Assembly (NCBI GenBank): GCA_011009095.1
Contig: VTPC01090611.1
Span: forward strand, 1 to 64,000
Direction: 5' to 3'
Origin: Ignelater luminosus
Lineage: Eukaryota > Arthropoda > Insecta > Coleoptera > Elateridae
Length of the DNA stretch: 64,000 nucleotides
The notes under the pieces were generated by a model that searched no databases, had not been told where the DNA came from, and saw only the letters and a program-made list of their open reading frames with translations. Shown here one piece after another: positions 21,741-34,900 of this stretch (position 1 is the first letter of the stretch; each line of letters starts with the position of its first letter). A program made the translations under genes and the position numbers.

Positions 21741-24700
21741 CGGAGAATTGTAACCAAGACTTCGTCCCCAGTAAGGGATAAGGTATTGATTATGCCTAGA
21801 TCAGTTCTTATTGTCGGAGGCTTTGGGGGAGCGTAATAGGCGTCAGGAAAGTAATAGAGAACACAATGAAACACATAGTTGCATTCACAACCATGCAAGA
21901 TTTTATTTAAACAATAACACCTGAGATTTATCCGAAAACAAGTAAATAGACAAAGTTATATCACGTAATTATATTAAGAGTAACAAATTATATCATCACT
22001 ATAACCAACAATATATTGATATATAAAGCTAAATATATAACAATATGAGCAAAGAGAAAATGTTGGTGTATTGCTTAGGGTTGTCTTCTAATTTTTGAGG
22101 AAATTGGGAGCATGTGAGAGGAAAATTACGAGCAGCTCTTTGAACACGAATCGTGGTAACATGTATGGGAAAAAAGCTGAAAAAGAGGTCTAATGCCCGT
22201 TACGGATATCGGAAGATGTTCAATTCCGTAGCTCTAGTCAGAGATGGGTGTGGTTCAACTTAAACTTATCTTTAAGACAAAGGAAAAAGCTTACTCACAG
22301 AAACTCTCAATAAATCTGAACGATATTCAAAGCCAAAAGCTGGAAATCCAAAACACTATGCTAACCCGCGCAACTTCTCGCAGGTTAACACCCTGTATAT
22401 AAGCACCTCCAGAAATATCACCCTGTACAGAGGTACACTTACATCAACGAAAGTGTAGTGTATAACTTTGGACGTATATTAGAGCGCTTCCCAAACAAAC
22501 TGACCCGGGGAAGGCTATTAATTAGTTACTTCAAGAACAGCACCTCTTATAGCTCAATTGAAAATTCAATAATAAATGTAATAGGTAAATTAATTAATCA
22601 GCACACGTCGTGGCCCTTGTCTGCTTGGGATCATCCACCTACAGGAACGTATTTAATACAACGGTAAAAGTAAACATTTAGACAATAATCCTTCCCAAAG
22701 CTGGCTCGCAATTAGCAGGTACAAGTAATCTCTTTTTTCCTATAAAGTAGTAATAAGACAAAACAAAGACAATAAAACTATTCAGAATTATACAATAATA
22801 GCAGTTAATTCACTTCATAGCAAGATGTTTGGATAAAACAGAGTAAACGTCAAAATAACAAAGAAAATCGTAACTTTTACTTAAAAACAAATAGATGTAA
22901 ATTACAAATAAAAAAAAGTATTACGTTATCAAATAATTTTTACTCGATAAAATGAATCGAAATGGCCAGTAACATTTATTAATAAAACACAAAGACTAAT
23001 TAAGATATTTAACCACAAATAAGAATAATTATTTCATGAATTGACTGCAAAGTTTTCACTTAAGTCTTTACAATTTTGAAAAGAATGTTTTCGACTTAAA
23101 TTAACTAAATTACTACGTTAAAAGTTTAATTATATATTGATCTGCAGAGTATAAGTAAATGAAATTGTTAACTTTATTTATGTATTATTGAATTCAGTTT
23201 GAATTCTTCCTAAACACCCCCAACAACGGGGTTTCACACAAAAACAATGATATTAACCAGAAAGATGAATTAAACAGTAACTTATCTTCAATACAATTCC
23301 TTGGAGGTTGTCCAGGGTTGGAAAGGTTGACTGTCACTGCAGTGGTATCTTCGACAGACAAAGATCTCGGGCCGGTAATAAAGTTTTTAACAAAACGAAA
23401 CGTGAATTGTCTATATTTAATCCTTCAACAAGCGATAAACGAGTGTTGCATACAGGCACAAAAGAGTCTTTTAAAATTATTTGAACGTCCAAATTATGAA
23501 TTTACGTGCTTATAACAACACCCACAAGAAAGTACAAAAAACTGAGTTTTCCCCACAGAACACAAGCTTCCACGACAAAAATGGGACTAACGGAGCGGCG
23601 ATCTTCTTAGCACGATCCCGAGATTTCGGTCGACATTTGACAATTAAATTACCTTTACCCAAAAGAAAACTATTTCGGCAAATTGCACCAAATTGTCTAC
23701 AAGTTCACACAATGTCCTAATCCGTCCTAGAAGAAGGTTTATGAAATTTTACGAAACCACTTTTTGCTTAAACTCCCACTATCATCAACTTTTACACAAA
23801 GAACTTGCAGCAAAAGATATGTAGAGCTCGCTCACATAAGTACCCGGTATGAAAGCTTAAGCTACAGTGTCTGCTCTCGCTTAAACGTGACAATAAAATT
23901 AGACACAATCCCTTTTACCCTGGGAGAAAATAAAATGCATGGGCAACTATATACCAAATGAAAAATTTTTACGGCCCATTGATACATTGTAAATTGTACT
24001 CGGTTGTCCGCAACGCTCTAGAAGAATAATGGTAATTTGAAACTTGACAAGCCTACAACGAAAGTATTCTTGTTGATCGAAACAAACAATTCAACAAGCA
24101 AATTCATATAAAATAAAATAAAATAATTTAATTCTTACAAACGAAAAAATATCGGAACGGCATTTAAGCAGAAGCCGGATGAGTATGCAGCAGTTTTAAA
24201 ATAACAATACAAACAATTGAGAATTTTGTCTCGTCTTTATAGTATGGAGTGTAATTCCGTCACGTCGCAAACTTCCCTGGAATTATAACTGTCCAAACTT
24301 GAGCAACCTCCTATATACGATCATCTCTTCTCTGAGCAGCACTGCAAACCTGAAACAGATAAGCCGATAGTTCCGAAGGAGGAGTGAATATCTTGCAGAT
24401 GTAGAAGCAATGACTCTGTACTGCTGAGAGTATCGATGGTCTTCATATATAGATGATCCATACGTAGTTGCCGGTGAGGAGCAGAGAAAGAATACTTATT
24501 GTGAGGTTTTGTGTGCTTGAGCCTTGAATTTTAGATTTTACGCTAGATTAGGGTCTCCAGATAGAAGAACGTGAGCAAAAAAAATGTTTAAGTGTCAGTG
24601 AAAACCGATGATATCGATTGTAAATCAAGCAATTAATCAGTTAGTTAGTTAGTTGGGATGGATTCTGCATTTAGAAGCTTTTGCAGAAGTTCCTCGTGCT

Positions 24701-25519
24701 AAATATTGTCAAGGCCACGCCTAATGTTAATGTAACTAGGATGTAATTTCCTACATGGGAGGCTTTGCTGATTTTGTTAAGTTGACGTATTGGAGTTATA
24801 GATGTCTTCTGGAGATGGTAATGAATTATCGCATTTTGTCGTCAGGGTTCTTTTGAATATCTTGCCCAAGAACAATGATATGAACGGTTTTGCTGTCTCT
24901 ATGAGGAAATATGACAATTTCCATGTAATTACTTCAGAGGACAAAATGCTTTTTTCTCGTTCTACCTGTTCTCTGATGTCAGTCATAATTTGACTGACTT
25001 GGTAAGGATGAGATACTGTTTTGTTTTTGTTTTTTTGGCTTTTCATGACATCAATTTTACTTCAGAAAAGGCTTCACTGTTTGTAACGACCCTTCTAGAT
25101 ACCCAATAGTTTGAAACTGGACAAGCACGTTTAGTCTTACATCGTGCACTGACTGATGAAATCTAAATATAGAACGTTCTTCTCGATTGAGAAAAAAGTA
25201 AGTTACATTTATTACGTCTTCCATGTGACTTACATTAGGAAACATACCAACACTATATAAATAGGCGTCTGTCACAGTATATAGAATAGGGATGGGCAAC
25301 TTGGACTCCAGGTCCGGATTGACTCGTATAAAGTCAACTAAATTTCGTAATTAAACAATTTAGTTTAGACATTCGAGCTATTAAATATAAAGTGTTCAGT
25401 TGTTAAACGAACCAATTTGTCCCGGGAAGCCAATTTGTCCATTCCTGATCTAGAATGAACTGTTATACTATTCATACAGTAGGTTAGGCTTAGCTTACCA
25501 TATAAACTTAAGTTCTACC
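21741..25519. other. Non-coding stretch with element ends and simple repeats
   Basis: Two reversed element ends, AACACCCTGTATA at 22387 and ATCACCCTGTACAG at 22417, lie 30 bases apart, suggesting one non-autonomous element next to or inside another. An (AAAAT)n run lies at about 24107-24131 and a short (AGTT)n run at about 24636-24656. Two - strand frames at 24777-25046 and 25057-25299 sit end to end but have no family resemblance, and I do not call them genes. Confidence 0.4.
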
Positions 25520-25724
25520 GTTTTGAGATACAGTGTATCGAAATTTAATTTCTGTTAAGATTTTAGAGAAAAAATATTTTTAATGGAAAACGACGCCTTC
25601 CACTGTTTTACCTTTTTACCAAATTGATTCTGTAGGATAGTAGTAGAAAAACAATATTTCATATTAGATTATATTATAACGCTCTGTAATTTCTAGAACA
25701 CTGTCTTTTAGAATATAAATTTAT

Positions 25725-25805
25725 CGAGAAAGCTAGGTTTAATTGTCAATCAGGAATTTGTTATGTGAATGTTTTCGCTCAATTCAAAGACAGGCTGTAT
25801 TTTAG
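25725..25805 (-). mobile_element. Second copy of the 18.8-kb element end
   Basis: The segment ATCGAGAAAGCTAGGTT ... TTCGCTCAATTCAAAGACAG followed by GCTGTAT matches the terminal segment at 18757-18797 (TTCGAGAAAGCTG ... CCGCTCATTTCAAAGACACC), with substitutions and spacing differences. This makes the two ends members of one dispersed, inactive family. The rest of the element, possibly back to about 25520, is not alignable by eye. Confidence 0.45.
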
Positions 25806-27295
25806 ACTTCCAAGTTGATGGTGTTAATTCATGGAGAAAGAAAGATTTCTATTCTACCTGAAGCAAAATCCAATAGCAAAAATTGAGGCAACATTGTAAT
25901 TACCGATTTACAATGGAAAACGGACAAGTTGAAAAGCAGAGAATTTAGAAGACCCTGATGGCAAAACAAGCACGATTGTTTCTGGGTCAGGTACATCAAT
26001 TCGCCTTGAGCATTATATATTAGTAATGTAATATATAGAGTATAAAATTATTGTAGGTATTCAAAACCTACATAAATTTGAATGTCTAGAAATAATAATA
26101 CGCAATTGGGCATGATTAGAATTCTAAAGATTTAGATGGAATTTACATTTTCTTTTAAACCTTAGGTTAGATTTTAGGGTTTTAAGAATGACCTGTCATA
26201 AGTCACCTCAAACTGCTCACCATCAGTAGTGGTAGCAATGATCACGTTAAATTCTAGATTCTCTTATATTACATTGGAGGGAGATGCTGAGGTAGCATCT
26301 TAATTTTTGGAATTAATTTAAAAATATTTTTTTAGATTTCAGATTTTTTATTAAAGAAATTAACATTTAATATTGATACGTAAAAATGTTTGATAATAAA
26401 AAATAAACAGAATGCATTTAATAAAATTTAATATTGTTTTTTTTGCTTTTGTTTTTTGTTGCCGAATGTCTGGAAATATTTATTCCATTATAGGGAAACA
26501 AAATGTAAATGTAATTTTAATTAAAGAAAAATATACGTAATTGAAAGCCGAACAATAATATTGAAATCACCAGACCGATCTATATTACGTTACAATCTTA
26601 GTGCTTGTTTTGCATTTTCTAATTTTTCTCTTTCATTTAAAAACCGTTTTGATACGAAAACATCCATGTTCTATAAACAAAACTTCAAAAGGGTATTAGC
26701 TAATATCTTTTCCTTTACTGTAAAACACAGTTTTAAATTAGATTTTTATAAAATCCATTAAGATTTGTCGTATTTAATAGAGGAAATTCCCTTGGGTCTC
26801 CTACTTGTATATATTTTTTGCCTATATATAGGTTACAATTCTATTTTGTTTTATGTCAATGTTAGTTATTTTACTTTGAGATTAAACTGAAGAACGATAA
26901 CGTAGTAAAAATAAAAAGTGACTATTGCTCAGAACATTTAATTTGTATACCGCTATAAAACTCAGGAATTCAAAAACAAAATCTTCTGTAACAAAAAACA
27001 ATTACAACTGGTAATTACCTAGTTTGTGATTGTTAGACAGATTACTATGGCATTTATTTTCTTCTGTGTTTTATTTTATCGTATTTTTATTATTTGCTTA
27101 TAACTCGTCATTCCATCGTTCTGGTTCAATGCATCAAGATCACGATTTAAGGGTCTGGTGTTCAAGCACCAGCAAGACTATCCACATTTTTAGAAAAATA
27201 AGTCGTGGCAAGTATTACCTTAAACTTTATTTGTTTGTTTGTTTTTGTATTGTTTGTTTGCTTTCTATATTGTTGTTGTAATTTGGATTTTTGCA
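25806..27295. other. Non-coding stretch, possibly with the lost 5' part of the BEL element
   Basis: AT-rich. A (TTTG)n-type run lies at about 27228-27262. The 5' LTR and leader of the element to the right would be expected here, but I could not match any block to sequence after 30 kb, so no LTR is called. Confidence 0.35.
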
Positions 27296-30020
27296 ATGAC
27301 GGACAGAGAAGAAAATAGTCAAAATCAAATTGATCAACTGTTGTGGAAAAGTAAACTCTTTAAAGCCCAGTCGAGAGAAATTAGAACATACGCAAGTAGT
27401 TTCTATGTGAGAAAGCAAGAATCGTTTGAAGTGAATTATTAGGAAACAAAAACCATTTTGAAAATACTTATAAAGGTTCATAATGCAATCCTTAGTATGC
27501 GAAAAGGTACACCATCACAAACAAATAGTATTTCGACAGAAATATCAGTTGAAGTCAGATTACCAAAAATACATATTCCTAATATCATGGGGATTATTGA
27601 AAATGCTTTGGGTTGGTTTATCCCTAGTTTCAATTCAATGGTTCATGATAATGATGGAGTTCCGGTCATACTCAAATTTCGTTATCTATGAGAACCTCTA
27701 AGCTTTAGAATTCATTCAAGTAATCTCTGTATCAGAAGACAGCTAGACGCAGCAACTAGACGCAAATGAAATTTGTATGATAAGGATCCAGGAAAGCTAT
27801 CCGCTTAGAATTTATAGCATTTCTGGAACGGAATTCCTTTCCTTTAGAAGCGTTTCTGCAGATGTTGTTTTGAGCAATCACTGTAACTATAGTGGTAATA
27901 TACTTCTAGCTACCGTTCGAATAGTTGTTTATGGCGGTAATGTTAAGTCGATATTAGACAGTGGGTCATAGTCGAGTTTCTTGTCTGCATATCTTTATGC
28001 GGAAGTCTTGGGTGTTCAAGTAAAAACACTCATTTACAAATTAATGGGATTGGTACCAAAGGTAAAGTTAGTTGATCCAACATTCCATACATCAAAGCAA
28101 GGCTCTATTTACAAATTTTGCAATCAGATCAAATAAAGCTTGGTAGAGAATTATCAATCTTACAGAATACAGTTTTCGGTTAAATAGTCTCCTGAAGGTT
28201 TAATGAATCAGAAGGCAAAATTACAACATGTTGCCATACAACTACGTCAGAACTCAATTTTTTTTGGGGGGGAATTTTATTCTTTAAAATCATATTGTTC
28301 AGCAGAAAAGTTATATTTGATGCTCCTCCTTCAGCTTTGACTGGTCTATTATTAAATGGTCCTACAATCCAGACACTCTCTTTTCTATATTAATCAAACT
28401 TAGGTGTTACAGATATGTGCTAACAACTGATATAATCAAAATGTATTGTCACGTTTTAGTAGATCAAAAGTATGCTGATTTAGAAAGAATTTTTTGAAGA
28501 AAATTGTCGGAAGATGTTATCAATGCATAGAAGCTGCTTACAGTGATATATGGTTCTAGCTATTCGCTGTTTGCAATGCCAAAACTGCAGAAGCTATCTT
28601 GAAAGACTTTCATATCAATAAGTTTCTTCGAACTTATTAAATGGTGTTCCAGTTTTATCTAACAACACGTTAGGAAGCATTTGGTATTCAAAAGATGATA
28701 TTTTTCATTTTATGATTAAATCTGCTTCAGCTTTCTGCAACACTAAAAGAAGCTTAATCATAATATCTGCCGCTTCTCAAATATTTGATCCTCTTGGATT
28801 ACTAGTTTCAATTAGTTAGTCTCAAAGATCCTCATTCAAAAACTTTGGGCACTTCAGATTGGTTGGGATGATACTGTACCACAGATATGAGTAAAGGTTG
28901 AAAAGATTATATAGAACAATTAAAAGAATTAAATGCATTACATGTTTCACAACAAGTATTTTTTTCATGGTTTTTTTACTTACTTAGTAAGCAACGATGA
29001 ATATGGTAAGACACATATTAAGTTCCAAATCGAGAAAAGAATAACGCTTCTCAGACTTGGGTTATGTGTAACACATTTAGGTACAGTATCATTACTTGTT
29101 GAGCGATCATATGGCTAAGATTTAAGAACTTGCACACAATGCAAAATGATCTGAACAAAATCGCCCCTCATACCTCGTTTAGAGGAACCTGCGAAACTGT
29201 TAGCTAATAAGCTAATAATATGTAGTCGAACGGTCCGGAAAGACTGATATCTGAAGAGCTACGGCTCAAGCAAATTTAATTTCAAAACATACAGATTTCT
29301 GAGCCAGCAACAACATTCTCAATAAATTATGAATTTCTAGTTTTCCGAGAATTTTGCTCTCATAACAAAATTGTAAGAATTCTTGCATATTGTCACATTG
29401 TCACGAGCAACTTCAGGCTACAATCAGATTAAAGTATTGTAAGTAAGTATTTTAGTTAAAAGATTAATAAATGAGATTGTTTGAAATGCTTTCAAATCAA
29501 TTCCAAATCAATGTAACAGCTTAGAAGAGATCTACCAAAATCAAAAGTTACTGAGTTGAATTAATCATTTGAAATTTGTGGTTTGGACTATGCCGGATCC
29601 ATACAAATAAAGAAAAATAAAATACCTGGTTGCAATTTTGTAGGTAAGACATTTGTAGTATTTATATGTTTTGCTACAAGAGCTGTACATATTTTTTTAC
29701 ACCTCATTTCTTAATTGGTCAATTTTTAATAAAACCTTCCGAAATATATTCAACAAACCTCCTAATCATGGTGTCATCTGCGACTTGTAAGAAGACATAT
29801 TTGGAAAATATGGTATCGAGATTACCAACCACGAACTAAGTGACATGCTTATCAAGAAAAACAATTTTAAAGTTGGTGACTTGGTACTTCTCAACAAACC
29901 TAACATACCTCCACTCCAATGGAAATTGGACGTATTGTAAAAAACAACATAATGCGTGCTCTTTTTGTAAGACTTACCAGTAGTAGGTTTAGAAAGGCAA
30001 TTTAAAACGTTTTTTTATTG
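27296..30020 (+). mobile_element. BEL/Pao LTR-retrotransposon fossil
   Basis: A decayed BEL/Pao element on the + strand, recognised from parts in the correct order. A Gag N-terminal segment (IDQLLWKSKLFKAQSREI) starts at about 27296. A protease region lies around 27.8-28.0 kb (ILLATVRIVVYGG then ILDSGS). Reverse transcriptase to RNase H linker sequence is near 28.75-28.9 kb (FDPLG and ILIQKLWALQIGWDDTVP type). The integrase core is near 29.57-29.7 kb (CGLDYAGSIQIK and CFATRAVHIF), and the integrase C-terminal motif near 29.87-29.94 kb (KVGDLVLLNKPNIPPLQWKL). The span is shorter than a full element, so blocks are missing. It carries many breaks (well over ten) and looks old and inactive. No pair of LTRs was found. 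Confidence 0.85.
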
Positions 30021-31929
30021 ATCGTGCGTAAAAGTGACAAACAATTTATTGAAAACTAACTGTGGTATTAAACATTTAATTCACAATCATCTTAAATAGT
30101 GATCTACTGTAATTTACTATGTTAGTAAAGCTTTGCATTAAATTTTCTATTCAAGAGCACTTCAGGTTTTGCTACTGCTGTTCTAACTGTTTTACAATGA
30201 CTTCACCAAAAGAGGGAAATAAAAGCTTAATTACAGGATTTATACTTAAAATGCTTTTTACAATTGTAGGTGTTCATTTCTTTTTTACAACCTAGGAAAA
30301 TGTAATTCATAGTTGTGGCATTGTTTTATTTTGAAAATAATTTTAGTTATGTCAGTGACTGTTCCAATACTTTCTATCAAGAAATCAAAACATTTGAAGT
30401 TTAATCATCGACTTAAATCTACAACATACCTCCTATATACTAACCAGTTTTTCTCTTTACTTTATAAAATTCTTATTATTCTTACAATTGCAATATAATA
30501 CAAGAAAGTGCAAATTTATGACGTAATTCACGTAAAATATTATTATTATTGTTTCTTAAAGGTTAACAATAGCAAGGCGCTATAAATGTAAATAAAAACA
30601 AAGATCTAAATGAAATCTTGGCTATTTCTATTTTTACAAGTTGTACAATTAAAAAAAATGGAAAAAATATTTAAACTGCTAATTTATTAAGATAACTATC
30701 ACATACAAAAATAAAGCGTAAACTTTATTAAAAAGCGATTATATTTAAAGATGGTAGGTAGGGTGCAATTATTAATATCGTTACGGATACGCGAGAAAGA
30801 GAACAATAAGAAATTGAAGACGTCTAACTTTTACACAAAAGAGAAAAGTTATCTTGCAATCACCATCTGTAAATGTGATAAACGATCCTCTTTTGTCATG
30901 ATGAAGAGTTCTGGCAGAGTGCAAGCCTTCAGCGGTCTTCAAAACCAGAGAACCGCAGGCTACTATATAACCGTTTAAAATCTAATTACAAGAAGTTCTC
31001 CATTTCACCCTCCCGACCGCTTTAAGCTCACTGTTTAGTTTATATTAATATTGAAAGTGTAATCTGGACACCGACCCGTTTTAGCGCCGCCTCAGGGCAT
31101 TTGAAACTCCCATTATGCGCACTACTTTCAACCAACTTTAGAAAATTACCAATAAAAATCGTATTCCGGCTGTTTAAACTTAATCATTGTTGAAAACTTT
31201 CCAAAGATATAATAGATATATTTTTATGAGACTTGCCTTTACTTGCGTTTATCTTGTACCTGTTCCTCGTCAAATTCTGAACTTTCATTTCCCTTTATTG
31301 TAATTTCAAAGATAATATTTATTTCTCCCATTCATGTTATCAGACTGTAAGTAAGGAGCATTTTCAGTTTTGTTTGTAAAATATTAGTTATCGTACTACC
31401 AAATGGCTACATTAAATAGTCCCACCTATTTGGTGTTGCTGAATACGTCTACTTATTGGTCGGTGCAATTCTTTTCATAGATTAATGGCGAGACTCGAGA
31501 ATCGCGAGAAAAGGGACAGCTTAGATCGACTTGACAGACTTCATTGGTGAATCGCAAATTCTTGAATACGGGCAATCGAAGGCTATAGAACATACCGACC
31601 GACCATTCATCTTTGTTATTTAACAGATTAATTTTGACGTTGGATATAGCTCTATGCCAAGCGAAATTTATAACGAAACAATGCAAATTTAACTTGAATT
31701 ACACTTATACATTTATTCCATTTTAAGGCCTTTATTATTAAATTAATTTAATACAGCCTAATATACACCTGGAAATTAATATTTATCTTCTCAGTAATAT
31801 TTTACTAAATCTTATTGTAGTTTGACACCTGATAAAACACTTTTTCATTTTTTCGAGTACTTCGTAAGTCGTTTTTACTATTAAATAGATAGAATAATTA
31901 CAGCAAGATGCTTATGTAAGTTTAGAAAA
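30021..31929. other. Non-coding stretch with a slightly GC-richer patch
   Basis: Should contain the 3' LTR of the BEL/Pao copy if it survives, but no repeat of upstream sequence is visible. A TATATAA box at 30964 sits in a GC-richer patch (about 30.88-31.14 kb) that could be regulatory or LTR-derived. No gene is called. The open frames at 30751-30978 and 31453-31686 have no family resemblance. Confidence 0.35.
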
Positions 31930-33210
31930 AATCCACTACCAATTTAACAATCAGAATTTTGATATTTTTAGAGCTAGAGGAAAAAGTGCTGTTATCATTG
32001 AAAATAGTATGATTTATTACCAGAGCGACGAAATACAGTTAGCTATAGTAGTAATCCCATTCTGTTCACCTCGACATAATCTTAAGAAACACCATTACAA
32101 AAGTGTCCTGTAACACCTTAGATAATATGTCGTTGGGGGCAATTTTAATGCCAAAAACGTAGCGTAGGCATCAAGAACCACCACCCTAAAGGTAAAGAAT
32201 TGTCTAAAAGCGATCAGGGAAAAAGTACGCATATCAACTTTGACTTAAGTTCTAGCCATTCAGCAATTATACTGACACTGACTACAAACCAAAGAGAAAC
32301 TTGAAAAACTTCACTAACATTGTTCAACAGACTGTTTGGAACAACACCAAAAAAATATCACGTATAACGGTGGGCAAAAATTACCCAGTAGAGATACAAA
32401 AAAGAAAATCCAGAAGGTAATGGCAGCAAACCCGAGATCTTCCTGATAAGAATATTCTTAACAACAAGGCTCAGACACTTAAACACAAAATAAAAAGACT
32501 AAAAGAAGTAGATATCTATTAACAACTATACAATACTCATTATGGAAAGCAACCAAAAAATACAATGTCTACCCTTAAGACAACCTAATGATAGCTGGAA
32601 AAAGAACAATCAGGAAAAAGCAAATTTGTTTGCTGATTATTTTGAATTAATTTTTAAACTAAATATAAAGGTCAGAATTTCAGTATGACAATTAAGAAAG
32701 TGAAGAGAGTGTGTTAGTGACACCCAAAAAATCCTGAAACACCAAACACGTATAATCAGACTAACCTACTTAATTAATGCCTACTTCAGATTAAAATATG
32801 TACCAGCCAGGTAGTGTAGCAAAAGTCAATACCCAAACGCGAAAAATCTCTAAGCAAAGCTAAATTATTACCAATTGTTTCAAAATTGTTTTGAGAAACT
32901 TTTTATCAAAACGCTCAAAACTATCATAAAGAATCAACAATTAACACCAAATCATCAGTTTGAATTTAAATGTAAGCATTTAACCATAGAGCAGATACAT
33001 AGAATTACCAACATAATCGAGAAGGTGCTAGAAGAGAAGAAGGTCTGCTCGGCAATATTCGCACACGTTGCCCAAGCATTTTATAAAGTGTGGCAAAAAC
33101 AAAATATTACCTAAACATTCGTAGCACTCATACAGTCTTGCATTTCTGATAGACTGTTCAGATCGGTAGAGGAAGACATCAACAATGACCTTCTCGATCA
33201 TCGGATATAA
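31930..33210 (+). mobile_element. Jockey-type LINE fragment (endonuclease to mid reverse transcriptase)
   Basis: A decayed ORF2 reads left to right. The endonuclease start has a RARGKSAVIIENSM motif near 31.97 kb, followed by YVVGGNFNAKNVA and SRTTTLKVKN.LKAI (the GGDFNAKH..WGSR...KGR.L signature) near 32.13-32.2 kb. A SSHSAIILTL segment near 32.26 kb is the SDHSPV motif. The linker DSWKKNNQEKANLFADYFE is near 32.59-32.65 kb. Reverse transcriptase spans 32.86-33.1 kb with FEKLFIKTLKTIIKN, then LTPNHQFEFKCKHLTIEQIH and EEKKVCSAIFAHVAQAFYKVW, the last being the catalytic-A region, normally FLDVAQAFDKVW. Here the first RT aspartate (FLD) is replaced, as is one in AFDKV. Homology stops near 33.2 kb, before the YADD region. 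Inactive. Confidence 0.85.
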
Positions 33211-33369
33211 ATCCGCTGCACTTTTTTCTGCGGGAACATTTTTCTGCGGAGTTCAGTGGTAACAGAAATTAGAATAGCCTCGAGTAGCTAGCTCAAATCG
33301 CAGGAGGGAGTAGGCCTGCACGGGGTGACTTAGATACCAACTGAGTTGAGCAAAGTTGTATTTATTTAT

Positions 33370-34900
33370 GGGCGCCAGATTCTAAAAACTCGAGGTCCAG
33401 AAATATTATTATCTCGAATCACAGATAATGTAACTTACCAAACTCGAATTTCCAAATAGGTCTGAAAAAGGGCGAAGGCGACAAAAATAAAACATTAAAA
33501 TAGACAACCCAAAATTTAATGCGACACAGTAATGCAGGTGGTACAAAAGAGAGTTGCAGTACACTAATAGTGTTACCCAGTACATGATATAATACAGTAA
33601 ACACAAGAAAATAAATATTCTAGACTCAAAGAAATACAGAGTTTCAGGCAAAAAAAAGGAAAGAAAATAAAAATTATCAGCCTAGAAGACTCAAACAAAT
33701 AAATTAGCAACACAATAATTAGATAATAATTAAGAATAGTCGGCGCGTTATAACAAGATACGCGACGGAAACCTAACTGGATAGTCGTTGATTGATCAAT
33801 CGTGAACGGTGCTTCCAGGGAGTGCAGAAACCAAAAAAGTGATCTCAATGCAAAACTTCAATAAATTTTGACGCACCCCGTAGATAGCACTCCGCAGATT
33901 TCCAAAGTCTTTAATATAAAATATCAGGTAACCAAATTTTGACCGTAAAACTAACAAAAGAAAGGTAAATACGCAATCTGAACAACAATTTATATCTAAA
34001 AACCATAAGAATCTCCGATATCTAGTTTTACTCGATTAACGCAAAATAATTAATTTAATATTAATGCACCCTATATATTGCTGAACTTAGAAGTTGTACG
34101 CATATAAATTTCATTTAATAATTTACAAAAATCAACAAATGATTCGATAATCTATACATAACTCGTATAAATTTTCAAAAAAAAGAAATAATGTCCAACA
34201 AAGACGTTCGATAACGGAAAATAAATGCCAAGTATTTATCGTCTGATAATGAAAAAGGCGATACATATAAAAATTATACTAAAATAGTTTGAAGAAACTA
34301 TTATCGTTCATTTTACACATAAGAAAATAATAAGTTTTACTCGTAATTGACAAATACAAAAACTATAGATTGCAGAAATATTCAGGGAATTTTGAACAAC
34401 AATTTAATGGCATATGTCTGATGTATCAAACAATACAACGAATATCACGACACACAATAATAGATTAACGCAAAAACGTGAATATCAAACAAATCACACA
34501 CCTGTACTACAGCGATAACAAAGCTGCACGTATCCTTCTGGAGCTGGTAGAACCAGATTGAGATGATCCTCCAGGGTAATCGCTAGCTGACTGCAGATGG
34601 AACTTATTCAGAGAAGTCGTCGAAATTAGCGGACTCGGGAGTTATGAAATCTGATAAAATTCACAGAATCGCCAAATAATTTTCTCAAAAGAAACTCCAA
34701 AATAACTCCAATAATGGAAAGCGGGTCCAGCTCCCCAAATACGGGTAGGTTTTACAAAAACCTTAGAAAAGACACCACCACCACGCTAATTTTAAATTTT
34801 CGATTCCTTTGAATCGGTACTACAACGACAGCTATTCAACTTGAAGTCTCCCCAGAATGTCAAAGCAAGCAAATGTTAGAATATTTTCGCTGCAGTGGGA
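33370..34900 (-). mobile_element. Possible Gypsy-type LTR and primer-binding site remnant
   Basis: On the - strand, a TGGCGCC(C) motif at about 33370-33376 resembles the tRNA primer-binding site that follows the 5' LTR of many Gypsy-group elements. Upstream of it on that strand, toward 34.9 kb, are LTR-like traits: a short GC-richer core with GTTATAACGCGCCG near 33.75 kb and a long untranslated stretch without coding motifs. No second LTR and no Gag or Pol is attached, and the right border is arbitrary, set where a TATACAGGGTGGTCAC element end appears. If real, this is a fragment lying against the Jockey piece. Low confidence. Confidence 0.25.

Noticed and set aside
24777-25299. Two adjacent - strand frames that might be one broken gene
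   Set aside because: Neither half resembles any family I know, and adjacency of two chance frames is common at this base composition.
27120-27200. Short inverted segment (GGTGTTCAAGCACC) resembling part of a tRNA
   Set aside because: No cloverleaf, no A and B box spacing and no T-arm consensus. I found no tRNA anywhere in the window.
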